From: Terebella lapidaria
Taxonomy: Eukaryota; Annelida; Polychaeta; Terebellida; Terebellidae
Length of the DNA: 64,000 bases
Reading direction: 5' to 3'
NCBI GenBank assembly: GCA_949152475.1
Contig: OX424559.1
Span: 32,841,119-32,905,118, forward strand
Under the pieces are notes generated by a model. That model was given only the letters and a program-made list of their open reading frames with translations. It was not told the origin of the DNA and made no database searches. Of this stretch, positions 10,501 to 21,600 are shown piece by piece; the stretch's first letter is position 1; the number at the start of each line of letters is the position of its first letter. Both the position numbers and the translations under genes were made by a program.

Positions 10501-12080
10501 GTCATCCCGTTCAATGAAATTAAATTGGTCAGCGATATACATAGCCACTCCTCCACGGGAGAGTGACTTACGATTGCGGAATATAAAGTTATAACCGGGA
10601 ATGTGGAAATTATTCGAGTTCGCCTCAGTTAGAAAAGTTTCACAAAGAAGTATGAAGTGAACATCGACACCTTGTCCATTGAGGTCTGCCAGCATACATT
10701 TCAACTGTTCAAACTTGCTTGGCAAACTATGTATATTTATGTGTAGACCACAATATTTCGCTTTGCGAAATGAGTTAATTTTTAGATCATGTTTGATGTC
10801 AATCAAATCGCTATATTTGCTATCGGTACCTAACATTGAAACGCGCTCATCGTTGAAAACCATATCATCCATCATGGGACTCGCACCATCAATTTGTTCA
10901 GTTTCTGGACACGCGTTGGGAACAATCATTGTCATTGATATAACATGACGTTCTGAATAAATGGATAGCCACTACTAGAAACCACACTTACCAAACCCTT
11001 GGAAAAACATAATGTAAACCACATTATCATCCGCATCTTGGATGGCGTAATTTTCAGAGAAAGTAAAATCAGAATTTTAGGTATACTAGTGCGAAATGTG
11101 ACAATATGAGTGCAAAACTGAATGGTTATTGACCTCTATCTACCCTTCATCGCTGAGGCTACAAGTTGCAGCGTATACTGGTGGAGTAGTATAAGACTAC
11201 AAAACTCGATTTCAAGTATATATTTTTTCTTTTTTTTACACAGGTACATATCTACATACAGGTTGTGAAATACAGTAACATGCAAACATTTATTACAATA
11301 GATGCATGGATACTTGTATTGTGAAATCAGTGAATATACTGTATTGCTGTTACAATACACTTCATGTTCAGTTAAGATCACCAATAGCTTGTTGACCTAG
11401 TTTCTTCATTATGTCGAACCGTTTCTTTCCTAGATGCTTAAAACCTAGTTCACAATTGCGCATCACAACACAAAGAACATTCACAGAACTATCACCGCGA
11501 AGTATCTTCAGGAGTTCGTGACCCATCCCGTAATCATCGTCCGAGTTGAAGTTTTCGAGGAGTTCAGAATCATTTTTCACCCGATAAGCATAAATGAGGT
11601 GCGAAGCTGTGTCTACATCTGGGAAAGTCATCACTTTGTTGAGACCTGCAGAGACCTCTCCGAGTGAGTTACACGTGACAGCAAAGGAACGAAACGTGCT
11701 CCCAGACTCTTGCACCTCATCACTTCGGCCGACGTGTTCTACCAAGAAGTCCTCTCTCGGTGGAGGTGCAGGCAGTACAGGGGCGAGGAACTTAGTTTGA
11801 ACTTGACCCTTGATGTAAAGTTTACCTTGTTTCAGTTGGGCACGGTTACGTTTGTCAGTTTTCTTGTCATTGAATTCGTCAACTGCAAATTGTCTACGTT
11901 CAGTCGAAGCTGGTGGCGTTTGTCTGGATACTCCATGGCGAGTGTTCCTGAGACGATTGCCATGCTTCAGGACAGTCTCAAGTTGTTTGGCGATTGGAAA
12001 CTTTGCTAGAATAGGCCTGTGGGAATCAAGACGACTGCTCGGAAGTCGATGGGCGACTGGTATGTCGATGGGCGACTGGA
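7591..12080 (-). mobile_element. Non-LTR retrotransposon (LINE), 5'-truncated, inserted into element A
   Basis: This 4.5-kb insertion splits a copy of the satellite-bearing element. The left flank ends ACATCGTAGAGG and the right flank resumes GGTACATATGAAGAG, as in the uninterrupted copy at about 13,470. On the minus strand it carries the end of ORF1, a 430-nt gap, the complete ORF2, a 3' UTR of about 285 nt, and a (CTTA)n tail at 7592-7613, typical of LINEs that end in a short tandem repeat. ORF1 is cut at the 5' junction, as expected from incomplete reverse transcription. A clear target-site duplication could not be read. Confidence 0.85.
7876..10935 (-). CDS. LINE ORF2: endonuclease and reverse transcriptase, intact 1019 aa
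   Basis: This enzyme nicks chromosomal DNA and copies the element RNA into the nick. An APE-type endonuclease fills about residues 60-285: Asn in HINIHSL (N67), Glu in LLCETFL (E99), the GTDQN block (209-211), LIDNIYV (254-255) and SDHLPIL (277-283). The reverse transcriptase follows: PIHKGKSKELFNNYRPISLL, then LDLSKAFDTLNH near residue 660, VPQGSVLGPLLF, and the catalytic FADDTTVYY near 743. A C-terminal region has no RNase H motif that I can see. The order EN-RT and the FADD box fit the jockey/CR1/L2 assemblage; I cannot set the clade. The frame has no stops or shifts, so the insertion is recent. The ATG at 10935 is the first in frame after the inter-ORF gap. Confidence 0.92.
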   Translation of the reverse strand: MTMIVPNACPETEQIDGASPMMDDMVFNDERVSMLGTDSKYSDLIDIKHDLKINSFRKAKYCGLHINIHSLPSKFEQLKCMLADLNGQGVDVHFILLCETFLTEANSNNFHIPGYNFIFRNRKSLSRGGVAMYIADQFNFIERDDIAVNIQGEFESIVAEVQTSSKKSNLLLAEIHRVPNTNQCVSLERFQKMISNCSKTNCDLMIGTDQNFDYMKVDTNKYASDLLDIFIMEGILPSSLVPSRVNDTSATLIDNIYVRHGTNCHDIVSRTMVSNISDHLPILTCMGYRSLVTTNDPLIFTYRKLGDEQIHKISNELKLTDWQTVLRDNNVNICYEIFISHFNCIIDKYAPMVECRIPRKSVIRDKWMTPSLIKCSKRCDVLYRRSLGRDKRSEESVAYTNYRNIFNRCKRLAKQTYFKSLLEEFSQDIRKTWGVLNTVIGRNIVKDDTSITFNVNGHKITDKVKISNEFVSYFSTIGEVSAQSIPKSNHSPEHYMTSKPVPGSIYLAPTDPSEISDIIKSCKNKKSAGDDNISMKLIKSLVDVVSAPIAHIVNLSLETGTFPDAMKLAKVIPIHKGKSKELFNNYRPISLLPNISKILEKVVHKRVYKFISKHNVLYNKQFGFRPRYSTTDAVITFTMDVLQSMEKHEFCLGTFLDLSKAFDTLNHDILLHKLTHYGIRGKSLEWFTSYLKNRRQYVYYSGIKSEYRNVNIGVPQGSVLGPLLFVLYSNDIPQCTKYAKTVLFADDTTVYYSSANLSQLYEHMNVDLKSLTDWFRANRLSVNASKTKYMVFTRCNMNTNGDPHELYIDRDKLEMVNVTKFLGLHIDDQLRWNAHVEHVHKKISSGIYAMKSAKSFLKYENLKTLYYSLIHPYLTYGCILWGGTYQKHLNKITVAQKKTIRCLNNSVYNAHSSPLFRYSGILKLSDIFELQINEFMYKFVHEKLPNALLDLFYYRPQGNRQTTRHGDDPIIPLITFETAKRSLLYLGPAKWTNLPNEAKNAKSVKSFKQLFKHHKFSQY

Positions 12081-12082
12081 AG
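11368..12082 (-). pseudogene. LINE ORF1, 5'-truncated: RRM-like domain plus C-terminal IMPACT-family domain
   Basis: The minus-strand frame is open from the 5' junction of the element (about 12,082) to a stop at 11,370-11,368, about 237 codons. The first part reads AHRLPSSR, RPILAKFPIAKQLETVLKHG, then RRQFAVDEFNDKK and GKLYIKGQ. This matches the order in L1-type ORF1 proteins: His-Arg-Leu, R-P-I-I-A-K-F, a helix, and a final KLYIDG strand. After a Pro-rich linker comes STFRSFAVTCNSLGEV, SHLIYAYRV, a DDDYGMGHELLKILR block, VNVLCVVMRNCELG and HLGKKRF. That is the layout of the IMPACT/UPF0029 (YigZ) domain: F.a....s..E, H..yAYr, DD.E..G, l..L, nv.vvV.R..gg..LG..R. An ATG-initiated 125-codon subset starts at 11,745. 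The N-terminus is missing, so this copy cannot make a full ORF1 protein. Confidence 0.7.
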
Positions 12083-12357
12083 GTACATATGAAGAGTGTT
12101 ATGCATCAGTAAGAAAAAAAGTTATTGAACAGATTTTGAGAGAATGGCCGCCAAAGTCCAAAATCAGGCATTTTTCGTCAAAAATGGCCGCCATTTTGAA
12201 AAAAATGCGGAAATCAGAAAACTAAAAAAAACCTTTCCTGGAAATATTTTTAGGTATTTTTGTGCAAAATTTCAGAAAGATGTCTGGTACCTGAAATGTA
12301 GACTGACGATGACGGACGCAACGCCAGGGCAATAAGTCCAAAGGTCTGGTAACCTAA
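12081..12357 (+). mobile_element. TIR element A, right end
   Basis: This is the remainder of element A after the LINE. It has GTACATATGAAGAGTG, AAAAATGGCCGCCATTTTGA, a GACGGACGCAACGCC tract and the end AAGGTCTGGTAACCT. The next copy begins within a few bases. Confidence 0.7.
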
Positions 12358-12362
12358 AAAAA

Positions 12363-14483
12363 TTAGCCCAAGGGCTAAGAAAGGTTACCGGACAATACAT
12401 ATTCTAGATATTAGTAGTTTGTCCCGTGAGCTTGAAAAAAGGTCATTGGTCAATTCAAGGACACGATAATGTTCAGAATATATCATTTTCTATATGTCCA
12501 CAACTGATTTCTGAGCTGTAAAGTCGATAATAAGCGAGATATTAGCAATTTTGTCCGGTGATCCTGAAAATGAGGTCAGAGGTCAAATTCAAGGTCATGA
12601 TAATATTCAGCATATATCATTTCCTATATGTCCACAATTGATCCCTTAGTTGTAAAATCGATAATAAGTGAGATATTAGCCATTTTGTCATGTGACTTTG
12701 AAAATGAGGTCAAAGGTCAAAATCAACGTCATCAGAATATTTGGCATTTATCATTCCCTATATGTCCACAATTGATTCCTAAGCTGTAAAGTCGATAATA
12801 AGCGCGATATTAGACATTTTGTACTCTGACCTTGAAACCGAGGTCAGAGGTCAAATTCAAGGTCACAAGAATATTCAGCATATATCATTTCCTATATGCC
12901 CACAATTGATCCCTTAGCTGTAAAATCGATAATAAGCGAGATATTAGCCATTTTGTGCTCTGACCTTGAAACTGAAGTCAGAGGTCAAATTGGAGGTCAC
13001 GAGAATATTCAGCATATATCATTTCCTATATGTCCACAATTAATCCCTAAGCTGTAAAATCGATAATAAGTGAGATATTAGCCATTTTGTCCTGTGACTT
13101 TGAAAATGAGGTCAAAGGTCAAATTCAAGGTTATCAGAATATTCAGCATATATCATTTCCTATATGTCCACAATTGATTCCTAAGCTGTAAAGTCGATAA
13201 TGAATGAGATGTTAGCCATTTTGTGCTCTGACCTTGAAACCGAGGTCAGAGGTCAACTTCAAGGTCACAAAAATATTCGGCATATATCATTTCCTATATG
13301 TCCACAATTGATTCCTAGTCTCTAACCTCAATATTAAGTGAGATATTAGGCTTAATGTGTCCCATTATAAAGCATAGGAGAATTTAACATGGCAAAGTCC
13401 CATTTGGGCCGTGTTTGGGCCCAAAATGGCCCTTTCCAAGTGATTCAAAAGCAACGAAATTTATACATGTCAGAGGGGTACATATGAGGAGTGTCATGCA
13501 TCAATAAGAAACAAAAGTTACTGAACAGCTTTTGAGAAAAGGACCATCAAAGTCCAAAATTGGCCAATTTTTCACGAAAATGGCCGCTCTGACCTTGAAA
13601 CCGAGGTCAGAGGTCAAATTCAAGGTCACGAGAATATCCAGCATATATCATTTCCTATATGTCCACAATTGATTCCTAGTCTCTAATCTCAATATTAAGT
13701 GAGATATTAGGCTGAGTGTTTAACATGGGAAAGTCCCATTTGGGCCGAGTTTGGGCCCAAAATGGCCAACTTCGAGCGATTCAAGCGCAACGAAATTTAT
13801 GCATGTCACAGGGGTACATATGGGGAGTGTTATGCATCAATAAGAAAAAAAGTTACTGAACAGATTTTGAGAAAACGACCGTCAAAGTCCAAAATTGGCC
13901 ATTTTTAGACGAAAACGGCCGCTCTGACCTTGAAACCGAGGTCAGAGGTCAAATTCAAGGTCACAAGAATATTCAGCATATATCATTTCCTATATGTCCA
14001 CAATTGATTCTTAGTCTCTAATTTCAATTTTAAGTGAGATATTAGGCTTAATGTGTCCCATTATAAAGCATAGGAGAATTTAACATGGGAAAGTCCCATT
14101 TGGGCCGAGTTTGGGCCCAAAATGGCCCACTTCGAGCGATTCAAGGGCAACGAAATTTATACATGTCACAGGGGTACATAGGAGGAGTGTCATGAATCAA
14201 TGAGAAAAAAAGTTACTGAACAGATTTTGAGAAAACAACCGTCAATGTCCAAAATTGGCCATTTTTCGACGAAAACAGCCGCCATTTTGAAAAAAATGCG
14301 AAAATCAAAAAACTAAAAAAAACCTTTCCTGGAAATATTTTTAGGTATTTTTGTGCAAAATTTCAGAAATATTCGACTGTAAACTTTAATGATAAAAATG
14401 TGGACGGACGGACGGACGACGGACGACGGACGCAACGCCACGGCAATAGGTTATCGGACCAAAGGTCCGGTAACCTAAAAAAA
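12363..14483 (+). mobile_element. TIR element B, complete copy with 134-bp repeats
   Basis: The copy runs from TTAGCCCAAGGGCTAAG/AAAGGTTACCGGACAAT to AAAGGTCCGGTAACCTAAAA, directly head-to-tail with element A. It holds about seven full 134-bp units (12,430-13,330). Two partial blocks follow, in which the tail (GTTTGGGCCCAAAATGGCC, GCAACGAAATTTATAC, GAACAGATTTTGAGAAAA) and a single satellite unit alternate at about 13,584 and 13,925. A GGACGGACGGACGAC tract lies near 14,401. No open frame longer than about 60 codons looks real. It is a non-autonomous element whose tail and satellite parts have themselves been re-duplicated. Confidence 0.75.
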
Positions 14484-15658
14484 TGTGTCGACGGATCTCT
14501 GCATATGAATTAACTGCGGATAAATTTTGGTTGATATTATGAGCATATAGGGCCGTTGAAATCAGAAGGCCACGTCTGACCTGAAATGTTCAAATGTGAC
14601 TCGGCATACAAAACAGCTGTACATAGATCTGATATCGATAGGTATGTATCACAAGTATATATAATGACGTGTTAGATCTGTTGATGACTTTGAACTTGAC
14701 TTAAGATGACCTTAAGTGGCAATTGTCTAGGAAAAGTTTGACGTTAATGATGGGCTGATGCAGACAAAAGGATTGTTGATAATGCTTAGCTTTTTATTAT
14801 GGGCATAGAGGCATTCATATCAGGTGATTAATTTTGAGACCTTGATTGAGATTGATATGTCAAAGCAGCAATTTTACTGAAAAACGTGTTTTGTCTAAAC
14901 GTTTAAACTCTTTGCTAGCTAACAATTATCTGTTAACCTTTCTTGGCCCTTGGGCTATTTTTGAAAGGGAGGGGGAGAGGGGGGGTATGCCTGGCTAAAT
15001 TTCTATATTGTGGAATCTCTAACAGAGCCTGTTGTCTGAAATCAGAGACTGTGTATGTGGCTGCAGCATTGTGTACAAAGTGGAATATTTGAGAAACAGT
15101 GCGATAGATATTTCAATCATTTAATATACAGTTTCCAATTATTAAGATACATTCCCAATACACACATAACAATATATCACAATATTCCCAAATAACCGTT
15201 TTTCCCGCATTTGAACAACTATTATGTATGTCGGCATATTTAGGACATGGAGAAAATATTTTATTATTTTCGTACAATCAAATCAATATATCGTATGTAC
15301 TGATTAAGCTTTGTATGTACAGAATAAGATTTGTACGTACATATTAAACACTTGCATCTACTGCTTGCTATATCATCTAAAATTTGAATCTAATATGGTG
15401 CTCTGGCTAAATCCATATTTACAAATTTGTCACCCGCACTCTTAATCACATAGTGTACTACAATTTTTGTAGTTTGTATTTATTAGTATTTTAAACGTAC
15501 AAATTGTTTTTCTGTACGTACAAATTGGTATTTGTACATAAAAATTAGTGATGTGTGTGTACAAATTATTGATCTGTTTGTACGAAATAAAAATAATATT
15601 TCCCCCATGTCGTAAATACGCTGCCGTAACGGCGAGGACGATTCAGCCACAAATGTTA
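14484..15658. other. Non-coding stretch with an inverted element end and the probable COG8 3' UTR
   Basis: No gene is seen. At about 14,938-14,965, AACCTTTCTTGGCCCTTGGGCTA is the reverse complement of the element start, a lone inverted terminus. TTTATT at 15,479-15,484 reads AATAAA on the minus strand, about 175 nt beyond the COG8 stop, and is a candidate poly(A) signal. The rest is AT-rich with many GTAC/TGTAC words. Confidence 0.45.
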
Positions 15659-18600
15659 TTACAATTCAACCTCCGGGATTCCCCCAGTAGTTCCAGTTTC
15701 GGGTCTATCCTCAATTTGTTCAGCATCTGGACTGATATTTTCCGATTTTGTGTTGGGTTCTTCCTCTTTCGGTTTCATTTCCTCAGAAGATCGCTCGTTT
15801 CCCTCCTCACTGTTGGGGATTTCCACTTCGGGTTTCGATTCTGAAATTGTTTCTCCTTCATCACCAGTTTCTGAATTGGCATTTGCTCTAGGAATCTCTT
15901 TGTTTTCCTCAATTTTCTCCTCAACATCTTGAATGTCCCCTTCTTTCACATCCGCAGTATTGTCAACTTTTTCTTCCTCCGAAGTGTCAGGCACTTGTGT
16001 CGAAGGCTCTGATTGGTCCACATCAGACTTGTCTTGGCCAATCAGGATGTCCGGATCAACAATGGGCAGAGCTTCCACTTTGGCAGGCAATAAATGTTCA
16101 ATGGGTGCGATAATGCTCTCCACATCCATGACTCCGATGAATCCCTGCAAAAAAAATTTAAAACCCCTTCAATAACGCATCATTCATGAAATTTGCAACA
16201 TGAAAGTTCTAACAAGGCTATGTGGAAAACCTGTTTATTACATCTGCTTTCAAAATTTTTCTTGTATTATTTCAAAAGCACCGGATTAGTCACGAAACTA
16301 GGAAAATTCATTTTAGTTCAACAGTTTCTATCAAACATGCTTCCTTGAAAATGTGATGAAATGTAATGAAATGTCATGAAATGTCATGAAATTTCATGAA
16401 AATATCCAGAAGTACCCAAACGCCAAGCAACATTTACCAGTTTGTTGAGGTCGCCCATGTGTAAGCCAAGCATGGTGGCCAAGCTGTTAGGCGGGAACAG
16501 CATCTGTAGGCACTTGTTGAGGTATGGCACCAACTCATCCGCAAACACGCGGCAGAAACTTGAAAACTTCTCCGACTCCTGCGGGTTGAAGGTAGCCTCC
16601 TCCGCCCTGGAGGGGGTAACAAATCAAGGTTTTAATTTTTCTATCACTTTACAATATGGATATTATAAATGTATCATTTCTAATATATGCAGTTTAGTTT
16701 TTATTTAATAATTTTTTCATCCAAGAACATTCTAATGTAAATTACTAAACCCATGTGGGTAATATCAATAATGTGCAATGTTAAATACTTGTACTTAATA
16801 TCGAATACACATACATACATAATACTAAATATGCATACTTCATGTTGATTTTCAAAATATAGAATAGGAAGTATTTTGAACAACATTATACCATACATTG
16901 TATTCCAGTACTCAACTATTCCCACTGGTACGAGCATGACTAGACTACCGTATTGGTCCTGATAGGAGAGCAGCGCTCAAATGCAAAACTTTACATAAAT
17001 ATCAACGTGAACGAGGCAGAATTCAAGAGACATTTTTTAAGAAATCATCAATATGATATGCATACGGTGTTTATTATGTGTCAATTTGATTAAAATAAAC
17101 TGAATACCGGTATGATGTTTGAATGTATATAAGACTTTGCTATGGGAAAATAAGGACATTTATAAAGTGAAGCACATGGCAATTTTTTTTTTGCAAACCA
17201 GGGGTGCGCTCTTCTCTTTGGGCACATGCTTCTATTAGGACCAATAAGGTACAGTGGATCCTGTGTTAAAGACCACCTGTCGTGAGAGACCACCCTGGTT
17301 TGATAGACCGCTCTTCTTGGTCCCAAATGGCCTCTTATCATGTGAATGCAGGGGCGTAGCCAGAGATTATTGAAGTGTACTCAAAATCCTGAACAATCCG
17401 ATCTGGGGGTTTGGGGAGCGCCGTAAGCCACCCCCCTCCCCCCCCCCTCAAGAAAGTGTTCAACTTTGACAATTTCTGGGAGCCATTCGAAGCTATATCA
17501 GGCAGCACAATCAACCATTTTTATTCAATATTTTGACCACAAATGTTGAGAATCAGGCCTATACACATATTCTCAACATTTTCAAATTTTCAACACTTCC
17601 TGGAAGTCATTCTAGGCTAGGCAGTACATTCGACAATTTTTATTTACTATTTTGGCTAAATGTTATAAATTTTTAAAAAATATTTTGAACAGTGAAAATG
17701 ATATACTTTTTTTTTTTCGCAATTTGGCATTTTCTCCGATATCTTACAAGTACATAGGCCTAGAAGCGACTCGCAGTCAGTTCAAGAAAAAAATATTTTA
17801 AAGAATCGTCGGTTGCACTTTCTCTTATTATGCCATACGAATTCTGGTGGAATATTACGCTGATAATTGGCATGCATTTTCCACAAGTAGATAAACAAGA
17901 TATATACAGCACATAGTACTCTTATAAATTTACAAAATTCAATTTCGAAATTATAACTGGTAAATGATCAAATGAAAGAGGTCGTTTGAGTTTGTCTACT
18001 GAAACCAATCAAGGCTAATTTCAACTAAATTTTAAGTTTTCGCCAATCGGTTCAACACCATTTGTAACAAGTGTGGACGATAAATGTTTTAGGACGACCT
18101 ATATGTTTTTACCTCAGAGAGTACCTATATAGCAGATCTAAGAAATATCAATGGGCTAAGTCGGTGTAAGTAGGTTAGAAAAACCAAAGTACATATCTAT
18201 TATGGTTGAATTATTATAGTAATGTTGCATACAAAGTCATGTAGGTCTGTAGGACTGAACTCCACTCAGATCTAGACCTACTCTCTGTTAGAGTGTGGTA
18301 CTGTATGACTAATGGACGATCATAGACTGACCGCCGAGAAGGGGACCTGGGGGTGTATGTGGTGTAACTGGTGTTTTGGGTAACCTTTTGATCGCTTGTA
18401 AAAACTGAGGTTTCATTACTATTCGGAAAATATGTCTGAAATATTTTTGTCGTGTCATGATCACACCTCAGTCTTCACTGTCACTGACACTTTAAGGTCC
18501 TTATACAATATTGAATGTCTTAGTCAGCATTCGGTTTAACATTCAATGCCACTTATGCATATTTACTGGCATACAAGTACAGTGCACAGGGTAAACATAA

Positions 18601-21600
18601 ACATAGAATAACACGTTGCGTGATTTTATTGGGTTCGTTATTTTTGTTGGGGTTTTTTTTATATCAGCAATCAATGTGTACGCAGCTGCGTACGTGCGTA
18701 CGCCTAGCTACGCGCCTGGAATGAACCTGCCATGAAAGACCACCTGTCATTCAAGACCACCTTTTTGGGGTCCCTTGGGTGGTCTTAGAACACAGGATCC
18801 ACTGTACATGTATACATCATATTAATATTGAACATCAATCCATAATGACCAAACTCATCAGTTCCGATATTAGCCTACAACTCCTATTAGCCTACAAAAA
18901 CTATTGAAATTCCTACCTATTCAAGATATCATGATATCTGTCAAAAAGAATTAATCTGTCAACAAACAATCTTTCAAAAACACTCTTCACATGCGCACAC
19001 CTGTGGTAGGTGAGGATAGATTCCGCGACCCTCGTTAGCGACACCTGTACATGTTGTGCGACATCACAGGCGAGCGACAGCGGGGCGCACAGGCGAAGGT
19101 CGTTGAACGCCGTCAGAACGCTGTTACAGTACACTGCAAGTGGTGAAAACTCTAGAAGGAGGGAAGGCGGATGCATCGCTGTGCCAGTCTGGGTGGAGAA
19201 AGATTGCAAAAATGTTCAAATCAAAACGTTTTTTCTACATGTAGAGTCAATGTTCAAGTGACCAGATGTTTATTACTGTATCTGCTAATCTTAATTTAAT
19301 ACAAAGATGATTTTGAACAAGTATTTTGTTTTGCATCATTTACCGGAATCAAGATGAATTTATCAGTTCGATTTTCAAGTAAAGATTTACTATTGAAATA
19401 TCATAACATTCAAAGACTACATATAGTACATGTATATAAAGGTTAACCAGTTAGTTTGTGTAGGTTGCTATGGCTACAGTTACCTGTGCGGCGAGGTTCA
19501 TGGCACTGCTGGGGACAGAAGACATGGTGCCTAGCAACGTGTATGACTGCATAGACTCGTCAAACCTGGCAGGTGAGGGGGGTAGATAGAACGTTATCAA
19601 AAAGTTATCTATCAATATGTAATTGTGTATGTTGTATCAGTGAATGGTGTAAACGTATTTCACTAGCAAAAAAATCTTTCTCTGACAGTAGAGATTTATC
19701 ATTTTCCACTATGAACTATGGTTTTGAAAGTGAAAAATACAACCATTTTCATTTAATAATTCACACAAAACGTCAGACAAAACCAAAATATTCTTGTGTG
19801 AAATACTGGAATTTTTCTAGAAATACTGGAATTTTTTTAGTCCCAACACAACATCCTTTTCAAGCGATAAATACCGGCCATATGCCTCGTTGACGGATTG
19901 TACAAAGCTTTGAAGCACAGCGCGTTGGAAGATCGGCGCTAGAAGTCCGCGAAAATCCGCCCCGACCCGGCTGAAAGACAGGCCGAAGTACATACACTGT
20001 CCTAGGAGCGAGTCCAGACGATTGCCGATTCCACGAGACAGGTCCTGCTCCAAGGTCGATAGGAACTGGGAAACCTGAAAGGGGAAAATAGATAAGTTTA
20101 TTGAATTATTGTTGGGAGGAGATAATAAACATGTGTAGTGCATACTGTGAAATGGGATCAATTTGCACGAGTTCATATTTCGTGAATTTGGGTGTCTGAA
20201 CATTCTGCAATAAATAATATATAAAATAAATAAATTTTTGTAAATTTAGCTCAAAAGAATATCTTATCAACTGCAGGAGAAAATGCGGGGTTTCATGTCT
20301 GCATGTGGAAAAAATTGTGAAATTTAAATCCTCGCAAAATAATCCCGTTCTGTGATATTGTGTACTTTATTACCAAGCCTTTACTTACAAGACATACTGA
20401 TGTACACAGAAGTACTCAAGGTACATGATATACTTTTGGTAAAATATTGATCTGATCCAACACTTCACTGTCAAGCAACTAAGTAGTCTCTAATAAATTA
20501 TCCTCAAATTCCCTCATGAAATCAAATTTTCGAAAATCCCAATCCTCGGTTCTCGGGCTCAAAATTCTCAGTTACTGTCAGATAAAAAGACATTTCCCCA
20601 CCTTCCACCAACCCTCCCCACCCCCCCCCCCCCTACCCCCACACACACACCTTCTGTATAACCCAGCCGTGGAAAAGCGCTGCCTCGTTGGCCGAGTCGT
20701 CTTTATGTGGAGAAAGAACCGGGTCCTCGTCACTGAAGATCGCGCGGTACTGCGTAATGATGTCAAACAGATGGACACGGCTTGCCTCGATGGTCTTGGT
20801 GATGTGGTAGTATGCTGGCGGTGGTGTCAAAGGAGAAAAAATATCGTTCAGAAAACATACACATTTTCTTTTTGTAATTGTTTTTTCAGTGTTGTGGGAA
20901 CACGTATACCATACTGGTCCTAATAGACATGATAGAGGAGCAGCGCACTGATGCAAAATTAGTGATAAAATTTTGCATGCATTTTTCGGAACTCATTGAC
21001 AGTGTTTGAAATGTGTTCATTTGATAAAAATAAGCTAAATATTACGTTTGAAACATTTAGCTTATTGGTATTCTATGGTTATAGGTACCTTGTTAGAAGT
21101 AAAGACAGTTATAAAGCATAGATATTTGTCAATTTTTCCTGCAAAACAGGGGAGCCATCTTCTATAAGGACTCGTGCTTCTACTGGAACCAATACGATAA
21201 AATCCAATGCAATCCAAACAAATTGGTTCAGTACAATGATTCAGTGTGAGTTGAATCATACTACTGTTACTACTGTAAAGCCACAACTTCTCCCGACCTT
21301 ATATTTTCACGAATTTCGCGAATACAATAAATCGTGAAAATAAATTGATGTGAAACATTTATGATGACAATCCACATTGTTCATATTGTTCGAGACGGCA
21401 AAATTAAACGGCCATGAACATGGTCTGATCGGATTTGCGACAGCGAACTCAAAGAGATTTACAGTATATACAGTACTACCGTATTTATTCAATTAGTTCG
21501 AACACTCTAATAATTCGAACACCAAAAATTATTCAAAATAATAATTTTTAAATTGACTCATTTAGTTCGAACACGCAAATTTACGATAGAAATTTCGATT

